64,000 nt of DNA, taken from contig NZ_RSEJ01000004.1 of the NCBI RefSeq assembly GCF_009910675.1, positions 124,001 through 188,000 on the forward strand, read 5' to 3'. A program made the position numbers and the translations under genes. This document shows positions 25,904 through 35,674 of the stretch, piece by piece (position 1 is the first letter of the stretch; every line of letters begins with the position of its first letter). The DNA is from Photobacterium alginatilyticum. GTDB lineage: Bacteria > Pseudomonadota > Gammaproteobacteria > Enterobacterales > Vibrionaceae. The notes beneath the pieces were generated by a model, which saw nothing but the letters and a program-made list of their open reading frames with translations, was not told where the DNA came from and ran no database searches.

Positions 25904-26419
25904 CTACGATGCTTCCGAATACTTGAGTAAGTTATCCAATTCCCACCAGATAGCCTCGCATAGGCCTTTTCGATAAACCGCTTGCTTAAAATCCGGGTGT
26001 TCTTGTTGGTATAAATGAAAGTATTTTTCGGTACTTTTTGAGCTTGCTCTGACATTAGCAAGACGGTCACACGCTTTAACGATCAAAGCAATCCTGGCCG
26101 CCTCCTCGTCGACATCCAGAGCGCCTAGGCGAAAATTAATATCGGCTTTTCTAGCTGCTCTGTCTTCAAGCTTACCGTCACTCATATAACCAACAGCATC
26201 GGCAACCAGGTAGCCAAAGTCAGCCGCCAGTTCATCAATACTCGTTGGAGTATCTTCAATAACATCATGTAACTGGGCGACTATCATCGCATCTGTACCA
26301 AATGGACTGGCTAACCGTGAAACCGCATCGAGATGGACATAATAAGGAACAGCACCGTACATTTGATCTTTGTGTTTAGCACGAGCAAGTGTACGAGCTT
26401 TCAGGTAACGGTTATTCAT
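25904..26419 (-). CDS. Small HD-domain hydrolase, RelA/SpoT-hydrolase-like
   Basis: A 171-residue protein with the motif order of the SpoT hydrolase domain and small alarmone hydrolases: LARAKHKDQMYGAVPYYVHLDAV, then VAQLHDVIEDTPTSIDEL (HD plus ED), and VKACDRLANVRAS (the second metal aspartate). It lacks synthetase, TGS and ACT domains. The expected reaction is removal of 3'-pyrophosphate from (p)ppGpp, or a related nucleotide pyrophosphohydrolase activity. It stands alone. Confidence 0.75.
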   Translation of the reverse strand: MNNRYLKARTLARAKHKDQMYGAVPYYVHLDAVSRLASPFGTDAMIVAQLHDVIEDTPTSIDELAADFGYLVADAVGYMSDGKLEDRAARKADINFRLGALDVDEEAARIALIVKACDRLANVRASSKSTEKYFHLYQQEHPDFKQAVYRKGLCEAIWWELDNLLKYSEAS

Positions 26420-26531
26420 CCTGCCCCCTGTGCAAAAGTCCTTATAAAAGCTAACCTAATTATTCTATTTCAGCATCAGTCTGTTTGCTAAGGGTAGATA
26501 TAGCTCTTGAGATTTATCGCACAGTTTGATG

Positions 26532-26563
26532 AAAAAATAGGCACCCAAAGGTGCCTATTTTTC
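26532..26563 (-). terminator. Rho-independent terminator of yoaH
   Basis: AAAAATAGGCACC pairs with GGTGCCTATTTTT around CAAA. The minus-strand tail is T-rich, 28 bases after the yoaH stop. Confidence 0.8.
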
Positions 26564-26590
26564 ATGAATGAATTAAATCAAAGCGATAAG

Positions 26591-26764
26591 TTATGATTCT
26601 GTTTCACTCTGCGCCGCTTGCTTCTTCGCGTCAGCTTCACGAATTTCATTGGCAACGATCATAATTGCCTCTCCACTGCTGATACCCTGAGCCATCAGTT
26701 CATGTATCTTATCTGCAGCCTTTTGCTGTTGTTCGTGGGTCAATGTCGGCACGTTGTTAAACAT
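26591..26764 (-). CDS. yoaH: YoaH (UPF0181) small protein
   Basis: A 57-residue protein found by translating the minus strand. [19 protein letters not shown] is followed by [18 protein letters not shown] and a charged C-terminus. This is nearly the E. coli YoaH pattern ([21 protein letters not shown]). It is short, soluble and mostly helical. Its function is unknown. It has its own terminator. In many gamma-proteobacteria it sits near pabB, but not here. Confidence 0.85.
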   Translation of the reverse strand: MFNNVPTLTHEQQQKAADKIHELMAQGISSGEAIMIVANEIREADAKKQAAQSETES

Positions 26765-26831
26765 AACGGTTCATTCTTATCGATATAAAGGGAGCGTTAT
26801 TTTAGGGATAATCATGGTACTTGTCACCTAT

Positions 26832-28037
26832 TTATCCCGGACGACCATCCAATCGAGGCTTGGTTAATATCGGATAATACACAACAGTGAATATCGCAAA
26901 GGCAATTGCCCACAGAACCGCTGACAAGATATACCCATCAAGCATCACTGTAGGGAATAGCATCACGACTACAGTTCTAATTAGCGCTGATGCCATTAAG
27001 GTTACAAAAGCCGCCACCATGACGCGATTAATCTGCAAACTTCTTCCGGTATGGCCGAGAGAAACACGCGCTATCATCGCCAGAATCATACAACCAATAC
27101 CACCGACGGTAATGAAATGAAGCGCTACACTGTAACTAATACCTTCAGTTTGGAAGTGAACAGCAAGTAGTAGCATCCCAAGAATCATAAACAAATAGGC
27201 AAAGTGCAACAGCCACAGCAGAGGTGTTTTCAGAGTAGAAAACGAACGCCAGCGTACAAAACGAATTAGGTTAAATATACCGGTTGCCGCTAACAACAGA
27301 GGCAAAGTGGAGGTACTTACCGCTTCTGGAATCGGCAGCAGTACATTTGCAAGTAGCAGCCAGCTTGGTATCAAGGCTCCTAGTTCAATCCACTTAACGC
27401 GGGTGATCTGCTCAGTATTGGTGCCTCGCCATGTAAAGAAGGGAATGACCCTGCCCCCGACGACGAGCACTATTACCGAAATTACAATCAGTGACATGAA
27501 GGATACTGAGCGCAGATCGGCTTCACCGACACCAAGCGCCAGCATATGAAAGCGAGCGTTAAGATACGTTAAGAGCAATATTAAAGGAGCGAAAAATAAG
27601 TTGTTCCATTGCTTACGTATAACAATCGGCTTTGCCAGGAAATAGGCAGCCAAAGGCATCCAAAGCAGATCAAGAATCATGATTGCAGTGCTTGGCATAC
27701 CAACAAGAAGACCAATACGGGCAAGCAACCAAAGCATGAATATTGAAGCCAGCTTCCAGCCACGTACACCGGGGTTTCCGGTCCAGTTTTGAACGGCAGT
27801 CAGTAAGAAACCAATTATGACGGCACCAGAAAAACCAAATAACATCTCATGGCTATGCCACCACAACGGATTGCCATACATCAGCGCACTGAGATCAACA
27901 ATCCCAGACCAGAATAGAGCCCACAGCAGCATTGAAATCACTGAAAATGCGCTCGCTCCAAGAAAAAAAGGACGAAAAGCTAAGCGAAAAACGGGGATAA
28001 TACGTTGTTCTTTTTCGCTATCGAGGATCTGCATCAT
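26832..28037 (-). CDS. nnrS: NnrS family membrane protein
   Basis: About 401 residues from ATG 28037 (28034 is also possible). It has about twelve transmembrane segments. Family marks are VFRLAFRPFFLGASAFS, WHSHEMLFGFSGAVIIGFLLTAVQNWTG, GGRVIPFFTWRG, and later ALHFITVGGIGCMILAMIARVSLGHTGR. NnrS binds haem and copper and helps cells resist nitric oxide and nitrosative stress. A matching NsrR operator lies 49 bases upstream. It follows vxrC on the same strand but has its own promoter. Confidence 0.9.
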   Translation of the reverse strand: MMQILDSEKEQRIIPVFRLAFRPFFLGASAFSVISMLLWALFWSGIVDLSALMYGNPLWWHSHEMLFGFSGAVIIGFLLTAVQNWTGNPGVRGWKLASIFMLWLLARIGLLVGMPSTAIMILDLLWMPLAAYFLAKPIVIRKQWNNLFFAPLILLLTYLNARFHMLALGVGEADLRSVSFMSLIVISVIVLVVGGRVIPFFTWRGTNTEQITRVKWIELGALIPSWLLLANVLLPIPEAVSTSTLPLLLAATGIFNLIRFVRWRSFSTLKTPLLWLLHFAYLFMILGMLLLAVHFQTEGISYSVALHFITVGGIGCMILAMIARVSLGHTGRSLQINRVMVAAFVTLMASALIRTVVVMLFPTVMLDGYILSAVLWAIAFAIFTVVYYPILTKPRLDGRPG

Positions 28038-28085
28038 AGGTAAACCTAAACCCACATCTAAACATGCATTAATAATACACCTTAA

Positions 28086-28108
28086 AAGGTACAATTAAAA
28101 TACATGTT
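28086..28108 (-). promoter_or_regulatory. Candidate NsrR operator of nnrS
   Basis: The 23 bases read AAGGTACAATTAAAATACAT plus GTT. They agree with AAGGTGCATTTAAAATGCAC plus CTT, the gamma-proteobacterial NsrR consensus as I recall it, at 18 positions. NsrR is an NO-sensing Fe-S repressor predicted to control nnrS in vibrios. Confidence 0.6.
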
Positions 28109-28195
28109 TATAAATAAACATTTCCCGAAGAGGAACAGGTTTACCTTAATTATAGCTACTTTATGTAAAACAGGTACTTAGGTGTTTTGAGGATA

Positions 28196-29062
28196 TCACA
28201 AGCCCGGATAATCAACAGGCCGAGTGATCGTTTGAATATCTAACACCGAGATGTCACCCTGCCAGCGGCTTTCTATCAGGCCAACACTCAACCAGTAACG
28301 CCCGTCCGGAACATCAATTTTGGGTAATGTTGTTGGCAACCGGCCATCAACATCTTCGGTCCAGAGCGGAGTCCACGTAGTGTCATTCAGATCATACAGA
28401 CTCATAGACAGTACAGCCGACGGACAGGCAGGATCCGGTAAACGCCCTTGCTCGATACGCCAATTTTTACTGTCTTTCCAGCCTATTCGTTGCTTGACTG
28501 TGGGTTCGGTCAGCAAGATCCAATGATTGAAGCTATCTTCACCGTCAGTATTAATGGTTAATTGATACAAACCGGCTCCGATTGGTTTCTCAAGTCGACG
28601 GGTCTCAACAGAAAAATAACCACCTTCCTCTACGTTAGGTGTACTGGCGATGATGTTTTGATTTGGCCACTTAGTTAGCTTAACTTCGGCAATATTCGAT
28701 TGAGTGACTCCCGCTATCGATAACTTAAGCATGGTTTGATTAAGATTTTGAATCACTTCACGCTCAATCGATAAATTAGGTATCCACGGCGGTAGTACTT
28801 TCTGCGCCAAGCTTCGTCCGCAATCTTCCGTAATTGCCAGTTTGAATAACGCATTGAGATTACTTCGTTGATCCTGATTCGGATCCTGTTGCCATGCCTG
28901 AACCATACTGTCAAAACTGTCAGACGTCTTACCTTCAAGCAGCCTTTGGTGGGCAACAGTGTATGCATCTTGCCCTGTAAACCAGTTTGCAGCCACACTC
29001 GGAGCAGCTAGCACCGAGTGCAGAATAAACAGTGAACAGGTATACGAAATCTTACTCTTCAC
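28196..29062 (-). CDS. vxrC: VxrC, DUF2861 exported protein
   Basis: A 288-residue protein with a signal peptide (CSLFILHSVLAAPSVAA). The helical N-half resembles a short TPR-like repeat region (LLEGKTSDSFDSMVQAWQQDP). The C-half is rich in beta strands and Trp. It matches DUF2861, the third gene of the vibrio vxr operon. Its role is undefined and probably periplasmic. Its GTG start overlaps the TAG stop of vxrB by one base, so it is translated with the two-component pair. Confidence 0.8.
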   Translation of the reverse strand: MKSKISYTCSLFILHSVLAAPSVAANWFTGQDAYTVAHQRLLEGKTSDSFDSMVQAWQQDPNQDQRSNLNALFKLAITEDCGRSLAQKVLPPWIPNLSIEREVIQNLNQTMLKLSIAGVTQSNIAEVKLTKWPNQNIIASTPNVEEGGYFSVETRRLEKPIGAGLYQLTINTDGEDSFNHWILLTEPTVKQRIGWKDSKNWRIEQGRLPDPACPSAVLSMSLYDLNDTTWTPLWTEDVDGRLPTTLPKIDVPDGRYWLSVGLIESRWQGDISVLDIQTITRPVDYPGL

Positions 29063-29733
29063 TACGACGATTTCATCCGATAACCTACCCCACGCAGTGT
29101 TTCGATTTCGATACCTGCCAGCTTCTGGCGTAGCTGCAGAATATGCGTATCAACAGTACGTGTTGTAGGGTAATGATTGTAGCCCCAGACTTGGTCAAGA
29201 AGCTCGTCACGGGTGAACACTCGGCCAGAGTTCTTTGCCAGAAAGACCAAAAGCTCAAACTCAGTACGAGTCAATACAATAACGTCACTGCCCTTTCTAA
29301 CCTCTCGGCTATCAAGATCAATATCTATATCACCAACAGAGATTACATTGGCAACAGGCGCTTCTTCTGTACTCGTACTGGCAGAACGCAGGTGTAAACG
29401 TATCCTTGCCAGCAGCTCTTCTTCTGCGAACGGTTTGGTCAAATAATCTTTCGCTCCCGAGTCCAACCCGACAACTTTGTCTGACACTGATACCATTGCA
29501 GTAAGCAGAATAACCGGCACATGCTTAATCAAGAGCCAGTCATTTAAATAATCCAGCGAGTCACCTTCCGGTAACTGGCGATCCAACACGACCAAATCAG
29601 CATTTGGCCATAAATCAGCAACCTTTGTCGCGCAATCGGCGTACAGGCATTCATAGCCAGCGTCTTTTAAGGCTTCGAGTAAACCATCGGCAAGGTTGCG
29701 GTCATCTTCAACCAGAAGCAGAGTTTGATTCAC
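29062..29733 (-). CDS. vxrB: VxrB (WigR), OmpR-family response regulator
   Basis: 223 residues from GTG 29733, preceded by GGAGAT. The longer frame from 29772 lies inside vxrA and adds an unlikely leader. The receiver domain has LLLVEDDRNLADGL, the phospho-Asp in LVVLDRQLPEGDSL and Lys in DYLTKPFAEEEL. The winged-helix domain has LTRTEFELLVFLAKNSGRVFTR and YPTTRTVDTHILQLRQKL. In V. cholerae VxrAB controls the cell-wall stress response, type VI secretion and biofilm matrix genes. It overlaps vxrA by 26 bases. Confidence 0.88.
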   Translation of the reverse strand: MNQTLLLVEDDRNLADGLLEALKDAGYECLYADCATKVADLWPNADLVVLDRQLPEGDSLDYLNDWLLIKHVPVILLTAMVSVSDKVVGLDSGAKDYLTKPFAEEELLARIRLHLRSASTSTEEAPVANVISVGDIDIDLDSREVRKGSDVIVLTRTEFELLVFLAKNSGRVFTRDELLDQVWGYNHYPTTRTVDTHILQLRQKLAGIEIETLRGVGYRMKSS

Positions 29734-31150
29734 ACGGTATCTCCAAAATAAATGTTGTAGGAGGGCCTTCAAGCTTCATGCGCCCTCCCATTCTACGAAT
29801 CATCGATTCAACGATTGTAAGGCCAAGCCCCAAGCCTTTTTCACTTACAAAGGGCTTCCTTAATCTTGCCCAGTCCTTAGAACCGAGCGGTCCATTGTCT
29901 TTAACCCTTACAATTAGTTTTCCGTCACGAAACGATGAAGTTAATGTAACTGGCGCTGTGCCATATTTCTGAGCATTAGATAACAGATTGTCAATACATG
30001 TGCCCAGCCAATAAATGTTTACGTTTACGGATCTGTCTTCACTAAGTTCTAGAGACACATCCTCATACGGCTCACTTAGGTATTCAATCCATTCGTTGAA
30101 TGAATCAACCTGCTGAACACTCAGCTCCTGCTGATTAGCCTGCAAATAGTCTTTGCTGGCTTCGGCAAGCTGTCGTAGTCGTCTTGAGTCTTCCGTCAAA
30201 CGCCTGAACTCATCATATAGACTTTCGGGCAAAGCATCAAAGTGACGCCTAAACCCTTCGACAGTCAGTGCCAAGCTGGCGATCGGCGTTCTGAGCTCAT
30301 GAGTCAGTATTTGCAATACCAGCATCCGTTCCTGCATGGCACGACGACGAATGCGTAATCGATATGCTCCCCAGCCAATCAATAATGCAACATTGGCAAC
30401 AAGTAGACCAACCAGCAAATAAAATGTCAGATGGGATTTATCCACCTCCTGCCAACATAGGTTGCCGCTTTTAACCAAACAGAAGTCAGTCTGGTTCAAT
30501 CGGCTAAAGCTAATATCATATTTATCAAGCGCGAAAGACCATGTTGGCTGGTCATAAATATGGTATTCGTTGCCATTCCTAATCCAGAGTTCGCCGTTAG
30601 AGATAAAGGTCTCAGCTCCAGCGATAAACACCTGAATTTCATTGCTACTCATGCGCTGCAAACGGCCAAGAATAGTATTGGTTGGTGCCAGATCCCTTTC
30701 CTGAATATGCAAGAAACCATCAAGCTGCTCAGCCGAGTCAGGGTGCTTTTCCAGGTACCGGTCGGCATAGCTTCCACCACCAGGATGAATATAGCCAGAG
30801 CGTACAAACCACCCCTTTGGCAATACTGTATTGTTACAAATGGCTCTGGTAAAAACGACAGGCTGAGTAACCAGTGGGCTGACAGGCCAAGGACCTTTGC
30901 AAGTTATTGCGTTGGTATAAAGCCTTTTCAGCGATTTGAGCGGGTATGCTGCCGATTGAGGTAACAAACTAGAAGGTAATAACAGCGAGTTTGGGAAGCG
31001 GCTTTGAAGCTGACGAAAGTCGTATGTCGCTAAAGGCTCACTATTAAGTAGCTCTGAGCGTACCGCGCTAAGTCGATCGGGTAAATTCTCAACTGAAGCC
31101 AGGCTAGGCCCTGAAACTAATAGCAAAATTAATAAGACATACTTTTTCAT
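29708..31150 (-). CDS. vxrA: VxrA (WigK), sensor histidine kinase with DUF3404 domain
   Basis: 480 residues from ATG 31150 (MKKYVLLILLL signal). A large periplasmic sensor part (about 20-245) has the DUF3404 composition, including conserved Cys (TCKGPW, RAICNN, DFCLVKSGNLC). A transmembrane segment follows (about 246-266, LTFYLLVGLLVANVALLIGW). The H-box is LQILTHELRTPIASLAL. The N-box is CIDNLLSNAQKYG and the G-box is EKGLGLGLTIVES. It senses wall damage in V. cholerae. It is the first gene of the vxrABC operon. Confidence 0.88.
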   Translation of the reverse strand: MKKYVLLILLLVSGPSLASVENLPDRLSAVRSELLNSEPLATYDFRQLQSRFPNSLLLPSSLLPQSAAYPLKSLKRLYTNAITCKGPWPVSPLVTQPVVFTRAICNNTVLPKGWFVRSGYIHPGGGSYADRYLEKHPDSAEQLDGFLHIQERDLAPTNTILGRLQRMSSNEIQVFIAGAETFISNGELWIRNGNEYHIYDQPTWSFALDKYDISFSRLNQTDFCLVKSGNLCWQEVDKSHLTFYLLVGLLVANVALLIGWGAYRLRIRRRAMQERMLVLQILTHELRTPIASLALTVEGFRRHFDALPESLYDEFRRLTEDSRRLRQLAEASKDYLQANQQELSVQQVDSFNEWIEYLSEPYEDVSLELSEDRSVNVNIYWLGTCIDNLLSNAQKYGTAPVTLTSSFRDGKLIVRVKDNGPLGSKDWARLRKPFVSEKGLGLGLTIVESMIRRMGGRMKLEGPPTTFILEIPCESNSASG

Positions 31151-31276
31151 AAGCAAAGTGTATCACTCAATGCCCCCCTATTGTCAGAAAATTGTCATTA
31201 GTTTAAGACAGTTATGAAACGAGCACTTTCTTGCCATTAAAGTGATTGTTATTTCTGGCATAAAATTTTTTTAAAA

Positions 31277-31305
31277 AAAATGGGAGCCCCAAAGGCTCCC
31301 ATTTT
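31277..31305 (-). terminator. Rho-independent terminator of pntAB
   Basis: AAAATGGGAGCC pairs with GGCTCCCATTTT around CCAAA. On the minus strand it ends in a long T-rich tail. Confidence 0.88.
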
Positions 31306-31327
31306 CGTCTATCTCAATATGCAAATA

Positions 31328-32701
31328 TTAGATATGTTCAAGAATCTTATTACAAGAATCTTTTGCATCACCAAATAGCATTTGAGAGTTTTCTTTAAAG
31401 AACAATGGATTTTGTACACCGGCATAACCAGGGTTCATTGAACGTTTAAAGACGATAACGTGCTTGGCATTCCAAACTTCTAATACAGGCATACCTGCGA
31501 TTGGGCTGTTCGGATCTTCCATCGCCGCTGGGTTAACAGTATCGTTCGCGCCGATTACCAGTACAACATCCGTCTCGGACAGATCATCGTTGATCTCATC
31601 CATCTCAAGAACGACGTCATAAGGTACTTTCGCTTCAGCGAGCAGTACGTTCATGTGTCCAGGCAGACGACCCGCTACAGGGTGAATACCGAAACGAACA
31701 TTAATCCCTTTCTTGCGTAGCTTATCAGTGATCTCATGTACTGGGTACTGTGCCTGAGCAACGGCCATACCGTATCCAGGAGTGATCACAACAGACTTCG
31801 CATCACACAGCATTTCAGCGACTTCTTCAGCAGACGCTTCGCGGTGCTCGCCATAATCATGATCAGCTGATTCAACAACTTCAGTACCGAAACCACCGGC
31901 AATAACGCTGATGAACGAGCGGTTCATCGCCTTACACATGATGTATGAAAGGATTGCACCAGAAGAACCAACTAGAGCACCTGTTACGATTAGCAGGTCG
32001 TTCGCCAGCATGAAACCAGCTGCTGCCGCTGCCCAACCTGAGTAGGAGTTAAGCATTGAAACAACAACAGGCATATCCGCACCACCGATTGAAGCAACCA
32101 GGTGATAACCGAACGCAAATGCAATCAAGGTAACAAGAATAAGCGCGAATGTTGAACCTTCTACATTAACGAAGTAGAACATCAGAAGAACTGAAACAAC
32201 AATCGCAGCCAAGTTTAGCTTGTGACGGTGTGGAAGCATCAGAGACTTAGAGTCAATAATGCCACGCAGTTTACCGAACGCTACAATCGAACCAGTAAAG
32301 GTTACCGCACCGATGAATACACCAAGGAACACTTCAACAAGGTGAATGTTCAATAGCGCACCAGTTAGATCACCATGGTCGATGTACGTGTTAAAGCCAA
32401 CAAGAACAGCAGCCAGACCTACAAAGCTGTGAAGAATAGCAACCAGCTCTGGCATTTCAGTCATTTCAACTTTCTGCGCCAGACGGATACCAATAGCTCC
32501 ACCAATTACCATCGCCAGAATAATCCAGCCGGTTCCCTGTGCTTCAGGACCGAAAATAGTGGCAATCAGCGCAATAGCCATACCCGCAATACCGTAATAG
32601 TTACCGGCACGTGCGGTTTCTTGCTTGGATAGACCCGCAAGAGACATGATAAAAAGTACCGCAGCAACAATATATGCTGCTTGTACGATTCCTGCAGACA
32701 T
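31328..32701 (-). CDS. pntB: NAD(P) transhydrogenase subunit beta
   Basis: A 457-residue protein with about nine membrane segments in the first 260 residues and the NADP(H)-binding domain III after them ([60 protein letters not shown]). With PntA it couples hydride transfer between NADH and NADP+ to proton movement, supplying NADPH. The length fits E. coli PntB. It starts 10 bases after pntA. This pair also lies beside vxrABC in V. cholerae, as I recall. Confidence 0.96.
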   Translation of the reverse strand: MSAGIVQAAYIVAAVLFIMSLAGLSKQETARAGNYYGIAGMAIALIATIFGPEAQGTGWIILAMVIGGAIGIRLAQKVEMTEMPELVAILHSFVGLAAVLVGFNTYIDHGDLTGALLNIHLVEVFLGVFIGAVTFTGSIVAFGKLRGIIDSKSLMLPHRHKLNLAAIVVSVLLMFYFVNVEGSTFALILVTLIAFAFGYHLVASIGGADMPVVVSMLNSYSGWAAAAAGFMLANDLLIVTGALVGSSGAILSYIMCKAMNRSFISVIAGGFGTEVVESADHDYGEHREASAEEVAEMLCDAKSVVITPGYGMAVAQAQYPVHEITDKLRKKGINVRFGIHPVAGRLPGHMNVLLAEAKVPYDVVLEMDEINDDLSETDVVLVIGANDTVNPAAMEDPNSPIAGMPVLEVWNAKHVIVFKRSMNPGYAGVQNPLFFKENSQMLFGDAKDSCNKILEHI

Positions 32702-32711
32702 GTGTTACTCC

Positions 32712-34268
32712 TTATTTGTCTTTACGGAACATTTCAAGCATCCGCTTGGTGACAAAGAAACCACCAAATATGTTGATACTTGCAATGAGTACGGCAATAA
32801 ATGCTAAGAGAGTTACCAAACCGATACCTTGACCGATCTGCAATAGAGCACCAACGATGATGATGCCGGAAATTGCATTGGTAACAGACATTAGCGGTGT
32901 ATGCAGTGCGTGCGTTACGTTCCATACAACGTAGTAACCCACAACACATGCCAGTACGAATACCGTAAAGTGAGAAAGGAATTCAGCAGGCGCGTAATTT
33001 GCGATCCAACCAAATGCTGCAATACCAGCAGCCATCAGTCCGTATTTCTTCGCCGGAGAAGCAGGCTCTTCTTTCACCTCTTCTGGCGCAGCAACTTCCT
33101 GAACAGGCTGTTGTGGCTGAGCAGATACCTTGATAGGTGGCGCAGGCCAGGTTACTTCACCTTCTTTGATAACAGTAAGACCGCGTAACACTTCGTCATC
33201 GAAGTTGATATCGATATTACCGTCTTTTTCTTTGCAAAGAAGTTTAAGCAGGTTAACCAGGTTTGTACCGTACAACTGAGAAGACTGCGTAGGCAGACGA
33301 CCAACCATATCAGTGTAACCAATGATCTTGACACCATTCTCGGTAGTAATAACCTTGTCAGCCTCAGTGTAAGCACAGTTACCACCGTTTGCTGCGGCAA
33401 GGTCAACGATAACACTGCCCGACTTCATTGAATCAACCATCTCTTTGGTGATCAACTCAGGTGCCGGACGGCCAGGGATCAATGCAGTTGTAATGATGAT
33501 ATCAACGTCTTTGGCCTGCTCTGCGTATAGACGCTCGGCAGCTTTGTTGAACTCATCAGACATTTCTTTTGCGTAGCCATCACCAGTGCTGGTGTCTTCC
33601 TTGTAGTCGACTTCAAGGAATTCGGCTCCCATGGATTCAACCTGCTCTTTAACTTCAGGACGAACGTCAAAGGCACGAACGATAGCACCCAGGCTACCAG
33701 CAGCACCGATAGCAGCAAGACCGGCAACACCAGCACCCGCAACAAGTACTTTGGCAGGCGGTACTTTACCAGCTGCAGTAATTTGGCCCGTAAAGAAACG
33801 TCCAAACTCGTGAGCTGATTCAACAACAGCACGGTAACCGGCAATGTTAGCCATCGAACTCAAGGCATCAAGTGCCTGAGCACGAGAAATACGAGGCACT
33901 GAGTCCATTGCCATTACGTTGATGTTTTTGCCTGATAGCTTTTCGAGCAGCTCAGGATTCTGAGCAGGCCAAATGAAGCTGACAAGGCTTGCGCCTTCTT
34001 TAATCAAGTCAAATTCGTCAACGCCGGTTTCATCGTTTACCTGCGGTGCATTGACTTTCAGAATAAGGTCTGACTGCCATACTTCCTCAGTTGAAACGAC
34101 TGTCGCACCCGCAGCTTCATAAGCTGCATTGTCGAAACTTGCGTGTATACCAGCGTTTTGCTCAATCGCAACGCTGAACCCCATTTTTATAAGCTGATCA
34201 ACCGTTTTAGGTGTCGCAGCCACTCGCGTTTCATTGGCGAGTATTTCTTTTGGCACACCAATTTGCAT
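32712..34268 (-). CDS. pntA: NAD(P) transhydrogenase subunit alpha
   Basis: 518 residues from ATG 34268, preceded by [24 protein letters not shown] is the canonical N-terminus, so the longer frame is rejected. The NAD(H)-binding domain I includes [43 protein letters not shown] and the mobile loop near [18 protein letters not shown]. Four membrane helices follow an acidic linker ([13 protein letters not shown]). It forms the alpha2-beta2 transhydrogenase with PntB. Confidence 0.96.
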   Translation of the reverse strand: MQIGVPKEILANETRVAATPKTVDQLIKMGFSVAIEQNAGIHASFDNAAYEAAGATVVSTEEVWQSDLILKVNAPQVNDETGVDEFDLIKEGASLVSFIWPAQNPELLEKLSGKNINVMAMDSVPRISRAQALDALSSMANIAGYRAVVESAHEFGRFFTGQITAAGKVPPAKVLVAGAGVAGLAAIGAAGSLGAIVRAFDVRPEVKEQVESMGAEFLEVDYKEDTSTGDGYAKEMSDEFNKAAERLYAEQAKDVDIIITTALIPGRPAPELITKEMVDSMKSGSVIVDLAAANGGNCAYTEADKVITTENGVKIIGYTDMVGRLPTQSSQLYGTNLVNLLKLLCKEKDGNIDINFDDEVLRGLTVIKEGEVTWPAPPIKVSAQPQQPVQEVAAPEEVKEEPASPAKKYGLMAAGIAAFGWIANYAPAEFLSHFTVFVLACVVGYYVVWNVTHALHTPLMSVTNAISGIIIVGALLQIGQGIGLVTLLAFIAVLIASINIFGGFFVTKRMLEMFRKDK

Positions 34269-34683
34269 TATTATTCCCTGAACATTGGCAAAGAAGTAAC
34301 GATTTTGTATCCAACCCACTCAGTAATATCAAGTACTTTGTAGGAATAATACAAAACTTTCCAACATATGCGTTGTTATTTACAACGAATGTTACCTTCT
34401 AACAGAAATAAAAGAACGTTTATAACACCTGGACAGAGGTCAAACCACGAATAAAATTAACAAAATACGCACGAAAAGCTGCATAAATCGCCACGCTTAC
34501 CGAGTTTAACCATTAAATCGTCCAAAACAGCACTCTGATTAAGCAGAATGCTTGTTTAAAACTCACCAGGAGAAGATACGCCTTGAAAGCTTAATTGGCA
34601 TAACTTAAGCCTATCTATCCCTGATGAACTTGCGCAAAATTTACTACTTCCCAGTAGTACCACCTGCCGAACGAAAATAAAAA
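34269..34683. other. Gene-free stretch upstream of pntA
   Basis: About 415 bp between pntA and the HlyU-type gene. It must hold the pntAB promoter near 34300-34420. No ORF, repeat or RNA stands out. Confidence 0.4.
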
Positions 34684-34706
34684 AAGCCAGTGGCAGGTAC
34701 TGGCTT
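34684..34706 (-). terminator. Rho-independent terminator of the HlyU-type gene
   Basis: AAGCCAGT and ACTGGCTT pair across GGCAGGT. The minus-strand tail is TTTTTATTTT. Confidence 0.75.
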
Positions 34707-34721
34707 CTTCTAATCGAATAA

Positions 34722-35009
34722 TCACTGAAACATGCTGTCGCCAGTTTGATCGATGAACATCTTCGCTTTGTTCAACATGAACTCTTCAGCATCTTGTTTA
34801 GATGCAAGTAAATCTGAGCGAATAAATGTATGAGTCTTCATCTCTCCATCAATTTGCTTGCAGATCCGGCCTGCAATACGGAATTGTCCGCCTTCGGCGA
34901 TTGGTTCTGGATAGATAAGATAGCCCTCGTACTCTACAGGCTCCACCTCAGCAACCTTGCTTTCTTTATCTAACCCAAACAGTTTTGAGAAAAAACCCAC
35001 TAAATTCAT
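34722..35009 (-). CDS. HlyU-family (PF10115) small protein
   Basis: A 95-residue protein: GFFSKLFGLDK, then VEYEGYLIYPEPIAEGGQFRIAGRI and THTFIRSDLLASKQDAEEFMLNKAKMFIDQTGD. This is the PF10115 family, labelled transcriptional activator HlyU in Pfam. Its sequence is unrelated to the ArsR-type HlyU of V. cholerae, so a regulatory function should not be assumed. It is soluble and monocistronic. Confidence 0.82.
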   Translation of the reverse strand: MNLVGFFSKLFGLDKESKVAEVEPVEYEGYLIYPEPIAEGGQFRIAGRICKQIDGEMKTHTFIRSDLLASKQDAEEFMLNKAKMFIDQTGDSMFQ

Positions 35010-35157
35010 CTCCGTGGCTCATACACATACGGGACCATAATGCCATATTCTTTGAAAAAATAATTAAACCAAGATTAAAATATGGCAAAAAAGTTCAATA
35101 AAAATGCCGCCAACAGAAACAAATCTGCAACAATTCAGATAAGATAAATTAAAGAAT

Positions 35158-35189
35158 AAAAAAACGCCGGCAAAAGCCGGCGTTTTTTT
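35158..35189 (-). terminator. Rho-independent terminator of the DUF1127-like gene
   Basis: CGCCGGC and GCCGGCG pair around AAAA with A and T runs on both sides. It is an ideal bidirectional form. Confidence 0.9.
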
Positions 35190-35214
35190 GATGTCCTTTG
35201 GTTCTGACTTGCTG

Positions 35215-35406
35215 CTATCGGTACAGACCGATGTCTTTTTGCAGGTGCGCAGGTAAATCAGAAACATTATATTGCTTAGGCGTTTTTGTTCCGCCAAACA
35301 AGATATCCAATGCGTGTGCAATCAATCCTTTGATATTAACCGCATAGGCTTTTTTGTCCATTGCGGCTGGGGTTGCGATGGTGTCAAAGTTCAATGCCTG
35401 TGCCAT
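35215..35406 (-). CDS. DUF1127-like small protein
   Basis: A 63-residue protein. The tail YNVSDLPAHLQKDIGLYR matches the C-terminal pattern of DUF1127 proteins (DLxxHLLRDIGLxR), which in other bacteria affect RNA or phosphate metabolism and are rich in Arg. Here the N-terminal half (ALNFDTIATPAAMDKKAYAV) is longer and less basic than usual. It is monocistronic with a strong terminator. Confidence 0.72.
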   Translation of the reverse strand: MAQALNFDTIATPAAMDKKAYAVNIKGLIAHALDILFGGTKTPKQYNVSDLPAHLQKDIGLYR

Positions 35407-35674
35407 GATTGCCTCTCTTTAGTTGTATTTTTGAACTGAGGTAATCTTAACTGCTTATTTTTCCTTCCAAAAATGACAATATTTCCATGTCAAGATTAGT
35501 TTTTCTAATGTGTTAAGTAGCAGTTAAAAGGGCAAAAAAAGCCTAGTCTAAAGCTGCAAGTTTTATGCATAAATACCCGCAAAAACACTCTTCAATTGCT
35601 TGTTTGGCATAAGCTTGCATTCGCCTTACTTTTTGTATAACAATAATGCAACATATCATAAGAAAATAAAATTT

